DNA of 64,000 nt from Ewingella americana ATCC 33852 (GTDB taxonomy: Bacteria; Pseudomonadota; Gammaproteobacteria; Enterobacterales; Enterobacteriaceae): the NCBI RefSeq assembly GCF_000735345.1, contig NZ_JMPJ01000056.1:35720-99719 (forward strand), given 5' to 3'. The notes under the pieces were generated by a model that saw only the letters and a program-made list of their open reading frames with translations, had not been told where the DNA came from and searched no databases. This document shows, in pieces, positions 52,990 through 63,668 of this stretch; positions within the stretch are counted from its first letter, which is position 1; every line of letters starts with the position of its first letter. A program made the position numbers and the translations under genes.

Positions 52990-55860
52990 CTAGACTTTAG
53001 CGTCGCGCAGTCGGCGCACCGATTTACTGTAGTAAGCCAGCGTGTCGCGCAGAGTTTCCAGCGTGACCGGCTTCGACAGGCAGTTATCCATCCCAGCCTC
53101 CAGACAGCGCTGGCGCTGCTCGGCCAAAGCGTTGGCCGTCACGCCAATCACCGGCAAGGTGTAACCCAGCTCGCGCAGTTTCTGCGTCAGGCCGTAACCG
53201 TCAAGCTTCGGCATGTTAACGTCACTGAGCACGATGTCGATTTGGTGGACGTTCATCGCATCCAGCGCATCCAGACCGTCATTGGCGGTCACCACCTGAT
53301 AACCCATAGAACTGAGCTGATCGGCTAGCAAACGGCGGTTGATTGGATGGTCATCGACCACCAGCAGGTTGATATCGCTGTTGTCCTGCGTAGCCAGTGC
53401 GCCGAGAGCAGGCAGGTTCAACCCGCCCTCTTCCGACTCATCTTCCAACTGATAAATCCGATTGAGCAGCGCGGTCACTTCCAGCGGCGTCGAGGTGCTG
53501 TGCACCCAGTAGCCCGGACGGGTTTCCATCGGCGGCCCAATATGGTCGATGCTGAATTCAATCTGCGCGGCCAATTCCCCGTTGTACATCAGCAGGGTGT
53601 CGGTGATCAGCACATCTTCAGGCTGAAGAATACAATCAGGCTGCCAGCGCTGGACAGTAGCTCCTTGATGGCGCAGCAATTGGGTCAGGTAGCTTTCGAG
53701 GTGCGCGTTGCGGATTTCCAGCCACAGATTTTTGCCCTGCCACGCATCGAGTGGCTTTTCGCATGGGAAAGTGGCGTTATACAGCGGAATTCGCACGGTG
53801 AACTGGCTGCCCAACCCCGGCGCAGAATCCACCGAGATATCGCCATCCATCAGGTTAATCAGCTTCTCACAGATAGCCAGCCCCAACCCGGTCCCTTGGA
53901 AGTGGCGCTGCACGCCGCTGCCCACTTGGAAGAACGGGTCAAACAGACGGGTGATTTCGCGCTCTGGAATACCGCAGCCGGTATCGCGAACTTGGAACTC
54001 CATATAATTACCACAGGTGCGCGCATGCAGCACGATACAGCCGGTATCGGTGAATTTAATCGCGTTATTGAGGATGTTCGACAACACCTGCTGCAAACGA
54101 ACCGGGTCACCCAAGAAGGACATCGGCACGTTATGCTCGATAAAGCAGTAAAGCCCAAGGTGCTTCTTCACCACCAGCGGCAGGTAGTTACCGGCAATAT
54201 GGGTGATCACTTCGCGGCAGGAGAACTCCTGCGGCTCAATTTTCAGCTGTTCGGACTCAATCTTCGAGAAATCGAGGATATCACTGATGATTTTCAGCAG
54301 CAGCGCCGACGAGTTATTCATCGCGGTAACAAGACGATCCACGCCCTGCGGCAGGCCCTGAGTTTGCAGCAAATCGAGGTTACCGATGATGCCGTAAAGC
54401 GGCGTACGCAACTCGTGGCTGACGGTGGCCAAGAACATCGATTTCGACTGGCTGGCCTGCTCGGCGGCGTTGGCCATCTCCTGCAATGACTCTTCCATTC
54501 TGACGCGCGCACTGACGTCGATCAGCACGCAAATCGCCACGTCTTCATTGCGGTAGCGCGAGTGAACAAAGCTCAGCTGAATATTGTTGTTGTCTTTGGT
54601 TATCACATCAACAAAGTTGACCTGCTGGTCGCAGATGATGCGCGTAATGCGCTGGCGGTCTTCTGCCGTCAGCATGTTGATGTAGTTGTGTGCCAGCTCG
54701 TTACTGAGGATATTCACCCCATCGCTGATGCGTAGGATGGAAATCCCCACCGGCGCCGAGGCGACAATCTTGTGGTTAAACTGCTCGTGCTCTTCAAGAC
54801 GGAAGGCATTTTGCTCGGCGGGCAGGAAGATTTTGCGCTCGAACACCCACGCCAGAATAAACAGCAGTAAGGCTGAGAAGATATTCAGCAGCACGGCGTT
54901 AAAGATAAGAATTTTAAAGCGCTCAATCACCGTGTTGAACGGCAACGAGTAGACCACGCTGAGGCTCGACGGCGATAAAGACTTCTTATAAACCAAGTCG
55001 TTATAGCCGTTCATGTAGCCGAAATAGGTCGATTCTGCTGGGAATGCACCAGTCGCAGGACTCCGCCCGCCCTCGGAGAAGCTGAGTAAAGGTTCGTTGT
55101 CGGCATCCAAAATCGTTACGCCGGTGTGCAGCGATGAGGCCGTGACCATATCTTCCTGACGCAGCGTCTGCTGGATGCCCATCAGCGCTTCCAGCTTGTT
55201 CCCGACATAAATAGGTGTCAGAACATAGAGATAGCCCAAGTCTTTATTGGGGCCGGACGACACCCAGTACAGACTGTTCTCTTTATCCTGATTCTTGCCA
55301 TTGCGGTACTTGAGGATCTTCTCATGCAGCGACTTCAGCACGCTGCTGTTATCGCGCTCGATTGGCTGGCTGTTCAGGCCGAAGTCGACCATGCACAGGC
55401 TTTCGCCACCGATGAAAAATACGCGATTCAAATCATAGGCATCGGAAAAATTGTCTTTCCAATAGTGAATCATGTTGCCGAGTGAATTGAGCGAATTACG
55501 GTAGCTATCGCTGAGCTGCCCGCAGTCAGATTCTGAATAGAGCGGATGATAAGTCGGCTGGACATTTTTACTGCTGATGACGCCGTTGATGATGTCGAGG
55601 CCGTTCATCGAATCGCTGAGGCGTTTTTCAGCCATGTATTTGATATCCCGCATAATGTCGGCGGAATTCTTAATGTAACTCTGGGCCTGATCGTAATTGA
55701 GGTTGTCCTCATCACGGATTTCCGACTCTTTATTGTGGAAGATATTCAGGACGTAAAATGTCGTCAGCAATGCGCCCAGCGACCACAGCATAAACGCCAG
55801 TACCCTGAACAGGTAACGGGAGATGCGCAGCGTTGTTCTAAAGGAGGTTAAATATTTCAA
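52990..55860 (-). CDS. rcsC: Hybrid sensor histidine kinase RcsC
   Basis: 956-residue inner-membrane hybrid kinase matching E. coli RcsC (about 950). Helix 1 is VLAFMLWSLGALLTTFYVL, then a periplasmic sensor domain, then helix 2 near residue 325. The dimerisation/phosphoacceptor segment is FLATVSHELRTPLYG, with H482. An ATPase domain (NAIKFTDTG; GTGLGLAI) is followed by an RcsC-type ABL domain and a receiver domain with D880 in VLSDVNMP. The start codon is TTG at 55860, giving the conserved MKYLTSFRTTL. The periplasmic domain is more diverged than the cytosolic part. Confidence 0.97.
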   Translation of the reverse strand: MKYLTSFRTTLRISRYLFRVLAFMLWSLGALLTTFYVLNIFHNKESEIRDEDNLNYDQAQSYIKNSADIMRDIKYMAEKRLSDSMNGLDIINGVISSKNVQPTYHPLYSESDCGQLSDSYRNSLNSLGNMIHYWKDNFSDAYDLNRVFFIGGESLCMVDFGLNSQPIERDNSSVLKSLHEKILKYRNGKNQDKENSLYWVSSGPNKDLGYLYVLTPIYVGNKLEALMGIQQTLRQEDMVTASSLHTGVTILDADNEPLLSFSEGGRSPATGAFPAESTYFGYMNGYNDLVYKKSLSPSSLSVVYSLPFNTVIERFKILIFNAVLLNIFSALLLFILAWVFERKIFLPAEQNAFRLEEHEQFNHKIVASAPVGISILRISDGVNILSNELAHNYINMLTAEDRQRITRIICDQQVNFVDVITKDNNNIQLSFVHSRYRNEDVAICVLIDVSARVRMEESLQEMANAAEQASQSKSMFLATVSHELRTPLYGIIGNLDLLQTQGLPQGVDRLVTAMNNSSALLLKIISDILDFSKIESEQLKIEPQEFSCREVITHIAGNYLPLVVKKHLGLYCFIEHNVPMSFLGDPVRLQQVLSNILNNAIKFTDTGCIVLHARTCGNYMEFQVRDTGCGIPEREITRLFDPFFQVGSGVQRHFQGTGLGLAICEKLINLMDGDISVDSAPGLGSQFTVRIPLYNATFPCEKPLDAWQGKNLWLEIRNAHLESYLTQLLRHQGATVQRWQPDCILQPEDVLITDTLLMYNGELAAQIEFSIDHIGPPMETRPGYWVHSTSTPLEVTALLNRIYQLEDESEEGGLNLPALGALATQDNSDINLLVVDDHPINRRLLADQLSSMGYQVVTANDGLDALDAMNVHQIDIVLSDVNMPKLDGYGLTQKLRELGYTLPVIGVTANALAEQRQRCLEAGMDNCLSKPVTLETLRDTLAYYSKSVRRLRDAKV

Positions 55861-55933
55861 AGGACTACCATCGACATTGCGGAGTCACCACAGGGCGGAA
55901 AACGACAGTTAGAATACACTATTGTCGCAGAGA

Positions 55934-55968
55934 CTAAAAAGGGCACAACCCAAATAGGATGTGCCCTT
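55934..55968 (-). terminator. Terminator of gyrA
   Basis: On the minus strand AAGGGCAC pairs with GTGCCCTT (loop about 15 bases) and is followed by a T-run. It lies about 27 bases after the gyrA stop codon. Confidence 0.8.
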
Positions 55969-55994
55969 CTATAGCGTTTCAAAGCGACTGAAAC

Positions 55995-58670
55995 TTACTC
56001 TTTTTCAGCGTCTTCGTCGTCAGCGTCAACATCATCTTCGACAGCGTCGTCGTCTGATTCTGCTTCATCTGGCAACTCAGCTTCCTGAGCAGCTTCCAGC
56101 TCACCTTCAACCGTTGCTACGCCATCCAACTCTTCGTCTTCAACTGGCTCGGCAACGCGTTGCAGGCCAACAACGTTCTCGTCTTCTGCGGTACGGATAA
56201 GCGTCACACCTTGGGTGTTACGGCCTACGGTACTCACTTCAGAAACGCGAGTACGCACCAGCGTACCTGCATCGGTGATCATCATGATCTGGTCCGCTTC
56301 ATCAACCTGAATCGCGCCAACCACTGGACCGTTACGCTCGCTCACTTTGATTGAGATAACGCCCTGCGTTGCACGGGACTTAGTTGGGTACTGAGCAGAC
56401 TCGGTACGCTTACCGAAACCATTCTGCGTCACGGTCAGGATACAACCGTCGCCGCGTGGAATGATCAGGGAAACGACGCTGTCGCCTTCGCCCAGACGGA
56501 TACCGCGAACACCGGTCGCCGTACGGCCCATCTTACGCACGGCTTCTTCAGAGAAGCGCACCACTTTACCGGCCGCAGAGAACAGCATGACTTCGTCTTT
56601 ACCGTCAGTCAGATCAACACCAATCAGCTCATCACCCTCGTTGAGGTTGATGGCGATGATGCCCGCGCTGCGTGGACGGCTGAAATCAGTCAGCGCAGTT
56701 TTCTTCACGGTGCCGCTGGCGGTTGCCATGAACACGTGACGCCCTTCTTCATACTCGCGTACTGGAAGGATGGCGGTAATACGCTCGTTCGCTTCAAGCG
56801 GCAACAAGTTGACGATTGGACGACCACGCGCACCACGGCTGGCTTCTGGCAGTTGGTAGACTTTCATCCAGTACAGACGGCCACGGCTGGAGAACATCAG
56901 GATCGTGTCGTGCGTATTGGCGACCAGCAGGCGGTCGATGAAATCTTCTTCTTTAATACGTGCTGCGGACTTACCTTTACCACCGCGACGTTGCGCTTCG
57001 TAGTCGGTCAGAGGCTGGTACTTCACATAGCCCTGATGCGACAGCGTCACCACAACGTCTTCCTGATTGATCAGGTCTTCGATGTTGATGTCGGAGGTAT
57101 TGGCGGTGATTTCAGTACGACGCGGATCGTTGTACTGGTCACGAATCGCTTCCAGCTCTTCACGGATAACTTCCATCAGGCGATCTGGGTTTTCCAGAAT
57201 CAAGATCAGTTCCGCGATTTGCGTCAGCAAGTCTTTGTATTCATCCAGCAGTTTTTCGTGCTCAAGGCCGGTCAGTTTCTGCAAACGCAGATCCAGAATG
57301 GCTTGTGCTTGCTGCTCGGTCAGGAAGTATTTCCCGTCGTGAATACCAAATTCTGGCTCCAGCCATTCAGGACGCGCTGCGTCGTCACCGGCACTTGCCA
57401 GCATCGCTGCAACGTTACCCAGATCCCATGAACGTGCGATCAGGCCCGCTTTCGCTTCGGCAGGCGTTGGCGCTGCGCGGATCAGTTCAATGATTGGATC
57501 GATGTTTGCCAGAGCGATAGCCAGTGCTTCAAGGATATGAGCACGGTCACGCGCTTTGCGCAGTTCGAAAATAGTACGGCGGGTCACCACTTCACGGCGG
57601 TGGCGCACGAACGCGGACAGGATCTCTTTCAGGCCCAGAATCTTCGGCTGGCCCTGATGCAGAGCAACCATGTTGATACCGAAAGAAGTCTGCAACTGCG
57701 TCAGGGAGTAGAGGTTGTTCAGAACCACTTCACCCACGGCATCGCGTTTGATTTCAATAACAATGCGCATCCCGTCTTTGTCAGACTCGTCGCGCAGTGC
57801 ACTGATACCTTCAAGACGTTTTTCCTTCACCAGCTCGGCGATCTTCTCGATCAGACGGGCCTTGTTCACCTGATAAGGGATCTCGTGAACGATGATGGTT
57901 TCGCGACCGGTTTTAGCGTCAGCTTCCACTTCCGCGCGGGCACGAATTAGGATCTTGCCACGGCCGGTACGGTAGGCTTCTTCGATACCACGGCGGCCAT
58001 TGATGATGGCGGCGGTAGGGAAGTCAGGCCCCGGGATGTGTTCCATCAGCCCTTCAATGCTGATGTTTTCATCGTCGATATACGCCAGACAGCCGTTGAT
58101 AACCTCGGTGAGGTTATGCGGTGGGATGTTGGTCGCCATACCTACTGCGATACCTGACGCACCGTTAACCAACAGGTTAGGGATACGCGTCGGCATGACC
58201 GCAGGGATCTGCTCGGTGCCATCGTAGTTAGGCACGAAGTCGACGGTTTCTTTTTCTAAGTCTGCCAACAGTTCGTGGGCAATTTTTGACATGCGTATTT
58301 CGGTATAACGCATGGCCGCAGCGGAGTCGCCGTCTACCGAACCAAAGTTACCCTGCCCGTCCACCAGCATATAGCGAAGTGAAAAAGGCTGAGCCATACG
58401 AACGATGGTGTCATAGACCGCGGTATCACCATGTGGGTGATACTTACCTATAACGTCACCGACCACACGGGCCGATTTCTTATAGGGTTTATTCCAGTCG
58501 TTACCCAGAACGTTCATTGCGAAAAGTACGCGGCGGTGCACCGGTTTCAAACCATCGCGCACATCTGGCAACGCACGCCCGACGATAACGGACATGGCGT
58601 AATCCAGGTAAGAGTTTTTCAACTCTTCTTCGATGTTTATCGGTGTGATTTCTCTGGCAAGGTCGCTCAT
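55995..58670 (-). CDS. gyrA: DNA gyrase subunit A
   Basis: Type II topoisomerase subunit that cuts and rejoins DNA during negative supercoiling, 891 residues (875 in E. coli). The breakage-reunion domain has the catalytic tyrosine in [11 protein letters not shown]. Beta-propeller repeats make up the C-terminal third, including the GyrA box QRRGGKG. The acidic tail (DDEDAEKE) is longer than in E. coli. The quinolone-resistance-determining region reads [10 protein letters not shown]: residue 83 is threonine (codon ACC at 58424-58422) where E. coli has serine, and D87 is conserved. Confidence 0.97.
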   Translation of the reverse strand: MSDLAREITPINIEEELKNSYLDYAMSVIVGRALPDVRDGLKPVHRRVLFAMNVLGNDWNKPYKKSARVVGDVIGKYHPHGDTAVYDTIVRMAQPFSLRYMLVDGQGNFGSVDGDSAAAMRYTEIRMSKIAHELLADLEKETVDFVPNYDGTEQIPAVMPTRIPNLLVNGASGIAVGMATNIPPHNLTEVINGCLAYIDDENISIEGLMEHIPGPDFPTAAIINGRRGIEEAYRTGRGKILIRARAEVEADAKTGRETIIVHEIPYQVNKARLIEKIAELVKEKRLEGISALRDESDKDGMRIVIEIKRDAVGEVVLNNLYSLTQLQTSFGINMVALHQGQPKILGLKEILSAFVRHRREVVTRRTIFELRKARDRAHILEALAIALANIDPIIELIRAAPTPAEAKAGLIARSWDLGNVAAMLASAGDDAARPEWLEPEFGIHDGKYFLTEQQAQAILDLRLQKLTGLEHEKLLDEYKDLLTQIAELILILENPDRLMEVIREELEAIRDQYNDPRRTEITANTSDINIEDLINQEDVVVTLSHQGYVKYQPLTDYEAQRRGGKGKSAARIKEEDFIDRLLVANTHDTILMFSSRGRLYWMKVYQLPEASRGARGRPIVNLLPLEANERITAILPVREYEEGRHVFMATASGTVKKTALTDFSRPRSAGIIAINLNEGDELIGVDLTDGKDEVMLFSAAGKVVRFSEEAVRKMGRTATGVRGIRLGEGDSVVSLIIPRGDGCILTVTQNGFGKRTESAQYPTKSRATQGVISIKVSERNGPVVGAIQVDEADQIMMITDAGTLVRTRVSEVSTVGRNTQGVTLIRTAEDENVVGLQRVAEPVEDEELDGVATVEGELEAAQEAELPDEAESDDDAVEDDVDADDEDAEKE

Positions 58671-58730
58671 GGAGCTGCTATCCCTCTACTGATTATTCAT
58701 TGCCGGTGCCTGTATAGGCAAAGGTGTAAA

Positions 58731-58759
58731 ACTATACCACAAAGCTGAGATCTGTGGAA
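58731..58759 (-). promoter_or_regulatory. Possible gyrA promoter
   Basis: Minus-strand TATAGT at 58736-58731 lies 17 bases from TTCCAC at 58759-58754. The -10 is good and the -35 poor. Confidence 0.4.
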
Positions 58760-58910
58760 AAGAACCTCCCTATTTCGCGCTATTTTAAATCCAAATTGTC
58801 GGCCTGATTCAAACCTTTGGCGTCGTCCCCTGTTCTTTGCACGGCAAACGCCAGCATTTCGCGCAAACATTCGCCACACAGACAAAACTGAACCTCGGTT
58901 GAGGAATATG

Positions 58911-58916
58911 TATAAT
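58911..58916 (+). promoter_or_regulatory. ubiG promoter -10 element
   Basis: Perfect TATAAT 36 bases before the ubiG start. No clear -35 was found. Confidence 0.5.
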
Positions 58917-58951
58917 CTGCCCTATCAAGCTATAGGGAGTTCATCACGCTC

Positions 58952-59689
58952 ATGAATACAGCATCGACCCATAACACGCAGAATATCGACCATGACGAAA
59001 TCGCCAAATTTGAAGCCGTGGCTTCGCGTTGGTGGGATTTGGAAGGCGAATTTAAGCCGCTGCATCGCATCAATCCACTGCGCCTTAACTATATCCTTGA
59101 ACGCGCCGACGGCCTGTTTGAGAAAAACGTCCTCGACGTCGGCTGCGGCGGCGGCATCCTGAGCGAAAGCATGGCGGTCGCTGGCGCCAAGGTTACCGGT
59201 CTGGACATGGGCGGTGAGCCTCTGCAAGTGGCTCGTTTGCACGCCCTAGAGAGCGGCGTCAACGTCAGCTATGTACAGGAAACGGTGGAAGCTCACGCCG
59301 AAGCCAACCCACAAAAGTATGATGTGGTGACCTGCATGGAGATGCTCGAGCACGTCCCGGACCCGGCATCCGTGGTTGCTGCCTGTGCGCGTCTGGTTAA
59401 GCCGGGCGGCCACGTGTTCTTCTCCACCATTAACCGCAATAACAAAGCGTGGTTAATGGCTATTTTTGGTGCCGAATACGTGCTGAAAATGGTTCCAAAA
59501 GGCACGCACGACATCAAGAAATTCATCAAACCGTCCGAACTGCTGGCGATGGTTGACCGCACCGACCTGTTCGAACGCGGCATTATGGGTCTGCACTACA
59601 ACCCGCTGACCGACCACTTCAAACTCGGCAAAAATGTTGATGTGAACTACATGGTTCACACGCAATCTCTGGCCGACGAGAAAAAATAA
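58952..59689 (+). CDS. ubiG: Ubiquinone biosynthesis O-methyltransferase
   Basis: S-adenosylmethionine-dependent enzyme of 245 residues that performs both O-methylation steps of ubiquinone synthesis at the cytosolic membrane face. The methyltransferase motif I is [16 protein letters not shown]. Further conserved parts are [17 protein letters not shown] and [14 protein letters not shown]. It matches E. coli UbiG (240 residues) throughout and is divergent from gyrA, as there. Confidence 0.97.
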   Translation: MNTASTHNTQNIDHDEIAKFEAVASRWWDLEGEFKPLHRINPLRLNYILERADGLFEKNVLDVGCGGGILSESMAVAGAKVTGLDMGGEPLQVARLHALESGVNVSYVQETVEAHAEANPQKYDVVTCMEMLEHVPDPASVVAACARLVKPGGHVFFSTINRNNKAWLMAIFGAEYVLKMVPKGTHDIKKFIKPSELLAMVDRTDLFERGIMGLHYNPLTDHFKLGKNVDVNYMVHTQSLADEKK

Positions 59690-59719
59690 AGCACAGATTA
59701 AGCCCTGCTGCTGGTATTA

Positions 59720-59757
59720 AAGCGCAGAAAATGGTTTTTAAACCAGATTCTGCGCTT
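59720..59757 (+). terminator. Long hairpin after ubiG
   Basis: AAGCGCAGAA pairs with TTCTGCGCTT, enclosing an inner TGGTTT/AAACCA stem. Only a weak T-rich tail follows. Probably the ubiG terminator. Confidence 0.6.
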
Positions 59758-59988
59758 GTAACAAACAGTAAAAGCTTAGTTTTTAGCAGTTTGACGAGAA
59801 GTCTGTTAGCTACATCTTTTTTTAGAATAGTTAGCAACACTAATATAGCGTTTTTTTCTAACGTTTAAGAAATCGGCAGTCGATCAAGTTTTCAAAAAAT
59901 ATAAGAAAATCGTATTGTAGATATTGACACTTTCACCGCCCCAGCAACCACGTACACTCCAGCCCAGCCCTGAGAATTTCTCCCCAAC

Positions 59989-59997
59989 TTATCCACA
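59989..59997 (+). promoter_or_regulatory. DnaA box upstream of nrdA
   Basis: Perfect 9-base consensus TTATCCACA. DnaA binding upstream of nrdA is known in E. coli and couples nucleotide supply to replication. Confidence 0.7.
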
Positions 59998-60035
59998 AAA
60001 ATGGCCATTTTGTTCACTTGCAAAAGCCACACCCA

Positions 60036-60082
60036 GCCACTATCTTGTCATCAGAAATTAACAAACCCACAATATATAGTGT
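60036..60082. promoter_or_regulatory. Two NrdR boxes at the nrdA promoter
   Basis: GCCACTATCTTGTCAT (60036-60051) and CCACAATATATAGTGT (60067-60082) fit the NrdR consensus ACACWATATATWGTGT. Their centres are 31 bp apart, three helical turns, which is the standard NrdR arrangement. They overlap the likely promoter. Confidence 0.75.
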
Positions 60083-60180
60083 TTATATCCTGAGCAGCAC
60101 ACAACGCGCAGATTAGACAGATTTCACTGGGAATCTGCGTTTCGTCAGGCCCTTTATAAACCTCTAAGGTACAGCCCCTA

Positions 60181-62463
60181 ATGAATCAGAGTCTTCTTGT
60201 TACTAAACGCGATGGCCGTAAAGAACGCATCAACCTTGATAAAATTCACCGAGTCATCGACTGGGCTGCCGAAGGGCTTCAAAACGTCTCTGTTTCGCAA
60301 GTAGAACTCCGTTCTCACATTCAGTTTTATGACGGGATTAAAACCGGCGACATTCACGAAACCATTATTAAAGCCGCTGCGGACCTGATTTCTAAAGATG
60401 CGCCTGATTACCAATATCTGGCTGCGCGTCTGGCTGTGTTCCACCTGCGTAAAAAAGCTTACGGTCAATTTGAGCCGCCAAAACTTATCGATCAGGTCAA
60501 TCGTATGGTCGATATGGGGAAATATGACAAACATCTGCTGGAAGACTACACGGCTGAAGAGTTCGAGCAGATGGACAGTTTTATTGATCACTGGCGTGAT
60601 ATGAATTTCTCCTATGCCGCGGTTAAACAGCTGGAAGGTAAATACCTGGCGCAAAACCGTGTGACTGGCGAAATTTATGAAAGTGCTCAGTTCCTCTACA
60701 TTCTGGTCGCCGCTTGCCTGTTCTCTGGCTACCCGCGCGAAACCCGCCTGGACTACGTTAAGCGTTTCTACGACGCTATTTCGACCTTCAAGATCTCGCT
60801 GCCAACGCCAATCATGTCCGGCGTGCGTACCCCTACGCGCCAGTTCAGCTCTTGCGTACTGATCGAATGTGGCGACAGCCTCGACTCTATCAACGCCACC
60901 TCCAGCGCCATTGTGAAATACGTTTCTCAGCGCGCAGGTATCGGGATCAACGCAGGTCGCATCCGTGCGCTGGGTAGCCCAATTCGCGGCGGCGAAGCTT
61001 TCCACACTGGCTGTATTCCTTTCTACAAGCACTTCCAGACTGCGGTGAAATCCTGTTCTCAGGGCGGCGTGCGCGGTGGTGCTGCCACTCTGTTCTACCC
61101 AATGTGGCACTTGGAAGTTGAAAGCCTGTTGGTGCTGAAAAACAACCGTGGCGTCGAAGGCAACCGCGTTCGTCACATGGACTACGGCGTGCAGATCAAC
61201 AAACTGATGTATCAGCGTTTGGTGAAAGGCGGCGACATCACCCTGTTCAGCCCGTCTGACGTGCCGGGCCTGTACGATGCGTTCTTCGCAGACCAAGATG
61301 AATTCGAGCGCCTGTACGAGAAATACGAGCAAGACGAGAGCATCCGTAAGCAGAAAGTGAAAGCCGTTGAGCTGTTCTCCCTGATGATGCAAGAGCGCGC
61401 CTCCACTGGCCGTATCTACATTCAGCACGTTGACCACTGCAACACCCACAGCCCGTTTGACCCGGCTATCGCGCCAGTTCGCCAGTCTAACCTGTGTCTG
61501 GAAATCGCCCTGCCAACCAAACCGCTGGACGATGTTAACGACGAAAACGGTGAAATCGCGCTCTGTACGCTGTCTGCTTTCAACCTCGGCGCTATTAACA
61601 GCCTCGACGATTTGGAAGAGCTGGCAACGCTGGCGGTTCGTGCGCTCGACGCCCTGCTCGACTATCAAGATTACCCAATCAAAGCCGCAAACCGTGGCGC
61701 GATGGGCCGCCGTACTCTGGGTATTGGCGTCATTAACTTCGCTTACTATCTGGCGAAGAACGGCGTGCGCTACTCCGACGGCAGTGCGAACAACCTGACG
61801 CACAAAACCTTCGAAGCGATTCAGTACTACCTGCTGAAAGCCTCTAACAACTTGGCGAAAGAGCAAGGTGCCTGCCCGTGGTTCAACGAAACCACTTATG
61901 CACAGGGCATCATGCCTATCGATACCTATAAAAAGGATCTCGATGCCATTTGTGATGAGCCACTGCACTTAGACTGGGACGCGCTGCGTAATGACATTAA
62001 AGAGCACGGCCTGCGTAACTCCACGCTGTCTGCCCTGATGCCGTCTGAGACCTCTTCGCAGATCTCTAACGCCACCAACGGTATTGAGCCACCACGCGGC
62101 CACATCAGCATCAAAGCGTCGAAAGACGGGATTCTGCGTCAGGTTGTTCCTGAGTACGAAACCCTGAAAGACCAGTACGAACTGCTGTGGGATATGCCGA
62201 ACAACGACGGCTACCTGCAGTTGGTAGGTTTGATGCAGAAATTTATCGATCAGGCGATTTCGTCTAACACCAACTACGACCCGGCGCGCTTCCCGAACAG
62301 CAAAGTGCCGATGAAACAGTTGCTGAAAGACCTGCTGACCGCCTATAAGTTCGGCGTGAAAACCCTGTACTACCAGAACACCCGTGACGGTGCTGACGAC
62401 GTGCAGGAAGACATGAAAGCCGAAGCTGCGGACGATTGTGAAAGCGGCGCCTGCAAAATCTAA
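60181..62463 (+). CDS. nrdA: Class Ia ribonucleoside-diphosphate reductase subunit alpha
   Basis: Large catalytic subunit, 760 residues (761 in E. coli), making deoxyribonucleotides aerobically with NrdB. The N-terminal ATP-cone (LLVTKRDGRKERINLDKIHR) provides allosteric control. Active-site cysteines lie in FSSCVLIECGD, SNLCLEIAL and ALCTLSAFN, and the C-terminal redox pair is in CESGACKI. AAGG lies upstream of the ATG. It is followed by nrdB after 73 bases, with a terminator-like hairpin in the gap. Confidence 0.98.
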   Translation: MNQSLLVTKRDGRKERINLDKIHRVIDWAAEGLQNVSVSQVELRSHIQFYDGIKTGDIHETIIKAAADLISKDAPDYQYLAARLAVFHLRKKAYGQFEPPKLIDQVNRMVDMGKYDKHLLEDYTAEEFEQMDSFIDHWRDMNFSYAAVKQLEGKYLAQNRVTGEIYESAQFLYILVAACLFSGYPRETRLDYVKRFYDAISTFKISLPTPIMSGVRTPTRQFSSCVLIECGDSLDSINATSSAIVKYVSQRAGIGINAGRIRALGSPIRGGEAFHTGCIPFYKHFQTAVKSCSQGGVRGGAATLFYPMWHLEVESLLVLKNNRGVEGNRVRHMDYGVQINKLMYQRLVKGGDITLFSPSDVPGLYDAFFADQDEFERLYEKYEQDESIRKQKVKAVELFSLMMQERASTGRIYIQHVDHCNTHSPFDPAIAPVRQSNLCLEIALPTKPLDDVNDENGEIALCTLSAFNLGAINSLDDLEELATLAVRALDALLDYQDYPIKAANRGAMGRRTLGIGVINFAYYLAKNGVRYSDGSANNLTHKTFEAIQYYLLKASNNLAKEQGACPWFNETTYAQGIMPIDTYKKDLDAICDEPLHLDWDALRNDIKEHGLRNSTLSALMPSETSSQISNATNGIEPPRGHISIKASKDGILRQVVPEYETLKDQYELLWDMPNNDGYLQLVGLMQKFIDQAISSNTNYDPARFPNSKVPMKQLLKDLLTAYKFGVKTLYYQNTRDGADDVQEDMKAEAADDCESGACKI

Positions 62464-62492
62464 TTGTCTGTTTTTAATTAAATAATTTATTT

Positions 62493-62515
62493 AAAACCCC
62501 CGTCAGGGGGTTTTT
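62493..62515 (+). terminator. Terminator-like hairpin between nrdA and nrdB
   Basis: AAAACCCCC-GTCA-GGGGGTTTT followed by T: a canonical intrinsic terminator inside the nrd operon, 22 bases before the nrdB start. Confidence 0.8.
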
Positions 62516-62536
62516 ACTGAGAATTCAGAGGACGTT

Positions 62537-63667
62537 ATGGCCTATAGCACTTTCTCCCAGAACAAAAATAACCAACTTCTTGAGCCGATGTTCTTCGGTC
62601 AGTCTGTTAACGTCGCGCGTTTCGACCAGCAGAAGCATGAGATTTTTGAAAAGCTGATCGAAAAGCAGCTCTCCTTCTTCTGGCGTCCTGAAGAGATTGA
62701 CGTTTCTCGCGACCGTATCGACTTTCAGGCGCTGCCAGAGCATGAGAAGCACATCTTCCTCAGCAACCTGAAATACCAGACCCTGCTGGACTCCATTCAA
62801 GGCCGCAGCCCGAACGTCGCCCTGCTGCCACTGATCTCAATTCCAGAATTGGAAACTTGGGTTGAAACCTGGGCGTTCTCTGAAACCATCCACTCGCGCT
62901 CTTACACCCACATCATCCGTAACATCGTGAATGACCCGGCGCTGGTGTTCGACGACATCGTCACCAACGAAGAGATCTTGAAACGCGCCAAAGACATCTC
63001 TGGCTACTACGACACGCTGATTGAAATGACCAGCTACTACCACCTGCTGGGCGAAGGCACCCATCAGGTCAATGGTAAAACCGTGGTGGTCAATCTGCGT
63101 GAGCTGAAGAAGAAACTCTACGTCTGCCTGATGAGCGTGAACGCGCTGGAAGCCGTGCGTTTCTACGTCAGCTTCGCCTGCTCCTTCGCCTTCGCCGAGC
63201 GCGAACTGATGGAAGGTAACGCGAAAATCATCAAGATGATCGCCCGTGACGAAGCCTTGCACCTGACCGGCACCCAGCACGCGCTGAACCTGCTGCGCTC
63301 TGGCAGTGATGACCCAGAAATGGCGGAAATCGCCAAAGAGTGCGAGCAAGAGTGCCACGACCTGTTCGTGCTGGCGGCGCAACAAGAGAAGGATTGGGCA
63401 GAATATCTGTTCCGCGACGGCTCAATGATTGGCCTGAACAAAGACATCCTGTGCCAGTACGTCGAGTACATCACCAACATCCGTATGCAAGCGGTTGGCC
63501 TGACTGCGCCTTTCAAAACGCGCACAAACCCAATCCCATGGATCAACGCATGGCTGGTGTCTGACAACGTGCAGGTTGCGCCACAAGAAGTTGAAGTCAG
63601 CTCCTATCTGGTCGGTCAGATTGATTCAGAAATGAATGCTGACGACCTGAGCGATTTCGAGTTCTAA
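62537..63667 (+). CDS. nrdB: Class Ia ribonucleoside-diphosphate reductase subunit beta
   Basis: Di-iron tyrosyl-radical subunit of 376 residues (as in E. coli). Metal ligands and the radical tyrosine are visible in [12 protein letters not shown] (tyrosine about residue 123) and [12 protein letters not shown] (E and H ligands near 239-242). It supplies the radical to NrdA. GAGG lies upstream of the ATG. It ends two bases before yfaE. Confidence 0.98.
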   Translation: MAYSTFSQNKNNQLLEPMFFGQSVNVARFDQQKHEIFEKLIEKQLSFFWRPEEIDVSRDRIDFQALPEHEKHIFLSNLKYQTLLDSIQGRSPNVALLPLISIPELETWVETWAFSETIHSRSYTHIIRNIVNDPALVFDDIVTNEEILKRAKDISGYYDTLIEMTSYYHLLGEGTHQVNGKTVVVNLRELKKKLYVCLMSVNALEAVRFYVSFACSFAFAERELMEGNAKIIKMIARDEALHLTGTQHALNLLRSGSDDPEMAEIAKECEQECHDLFVLAAQQEKDWAEYLFRDGSMIGLNKDILCQYVEYITNIRMQAVGLTAPFKTRTNPIPWINAWLVSDNVQVAPQEVEVSSYLVGQIDSEMNADDLSDFEF

Positions 63668-63668
63668 G

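Noticed and set aside
60178-61968. 596-codon minus-strand ORF opposite nrdA
   Set aside because: Shadow of the highly biased nrdA coding sequence, no recognisable domain or ribosome site.
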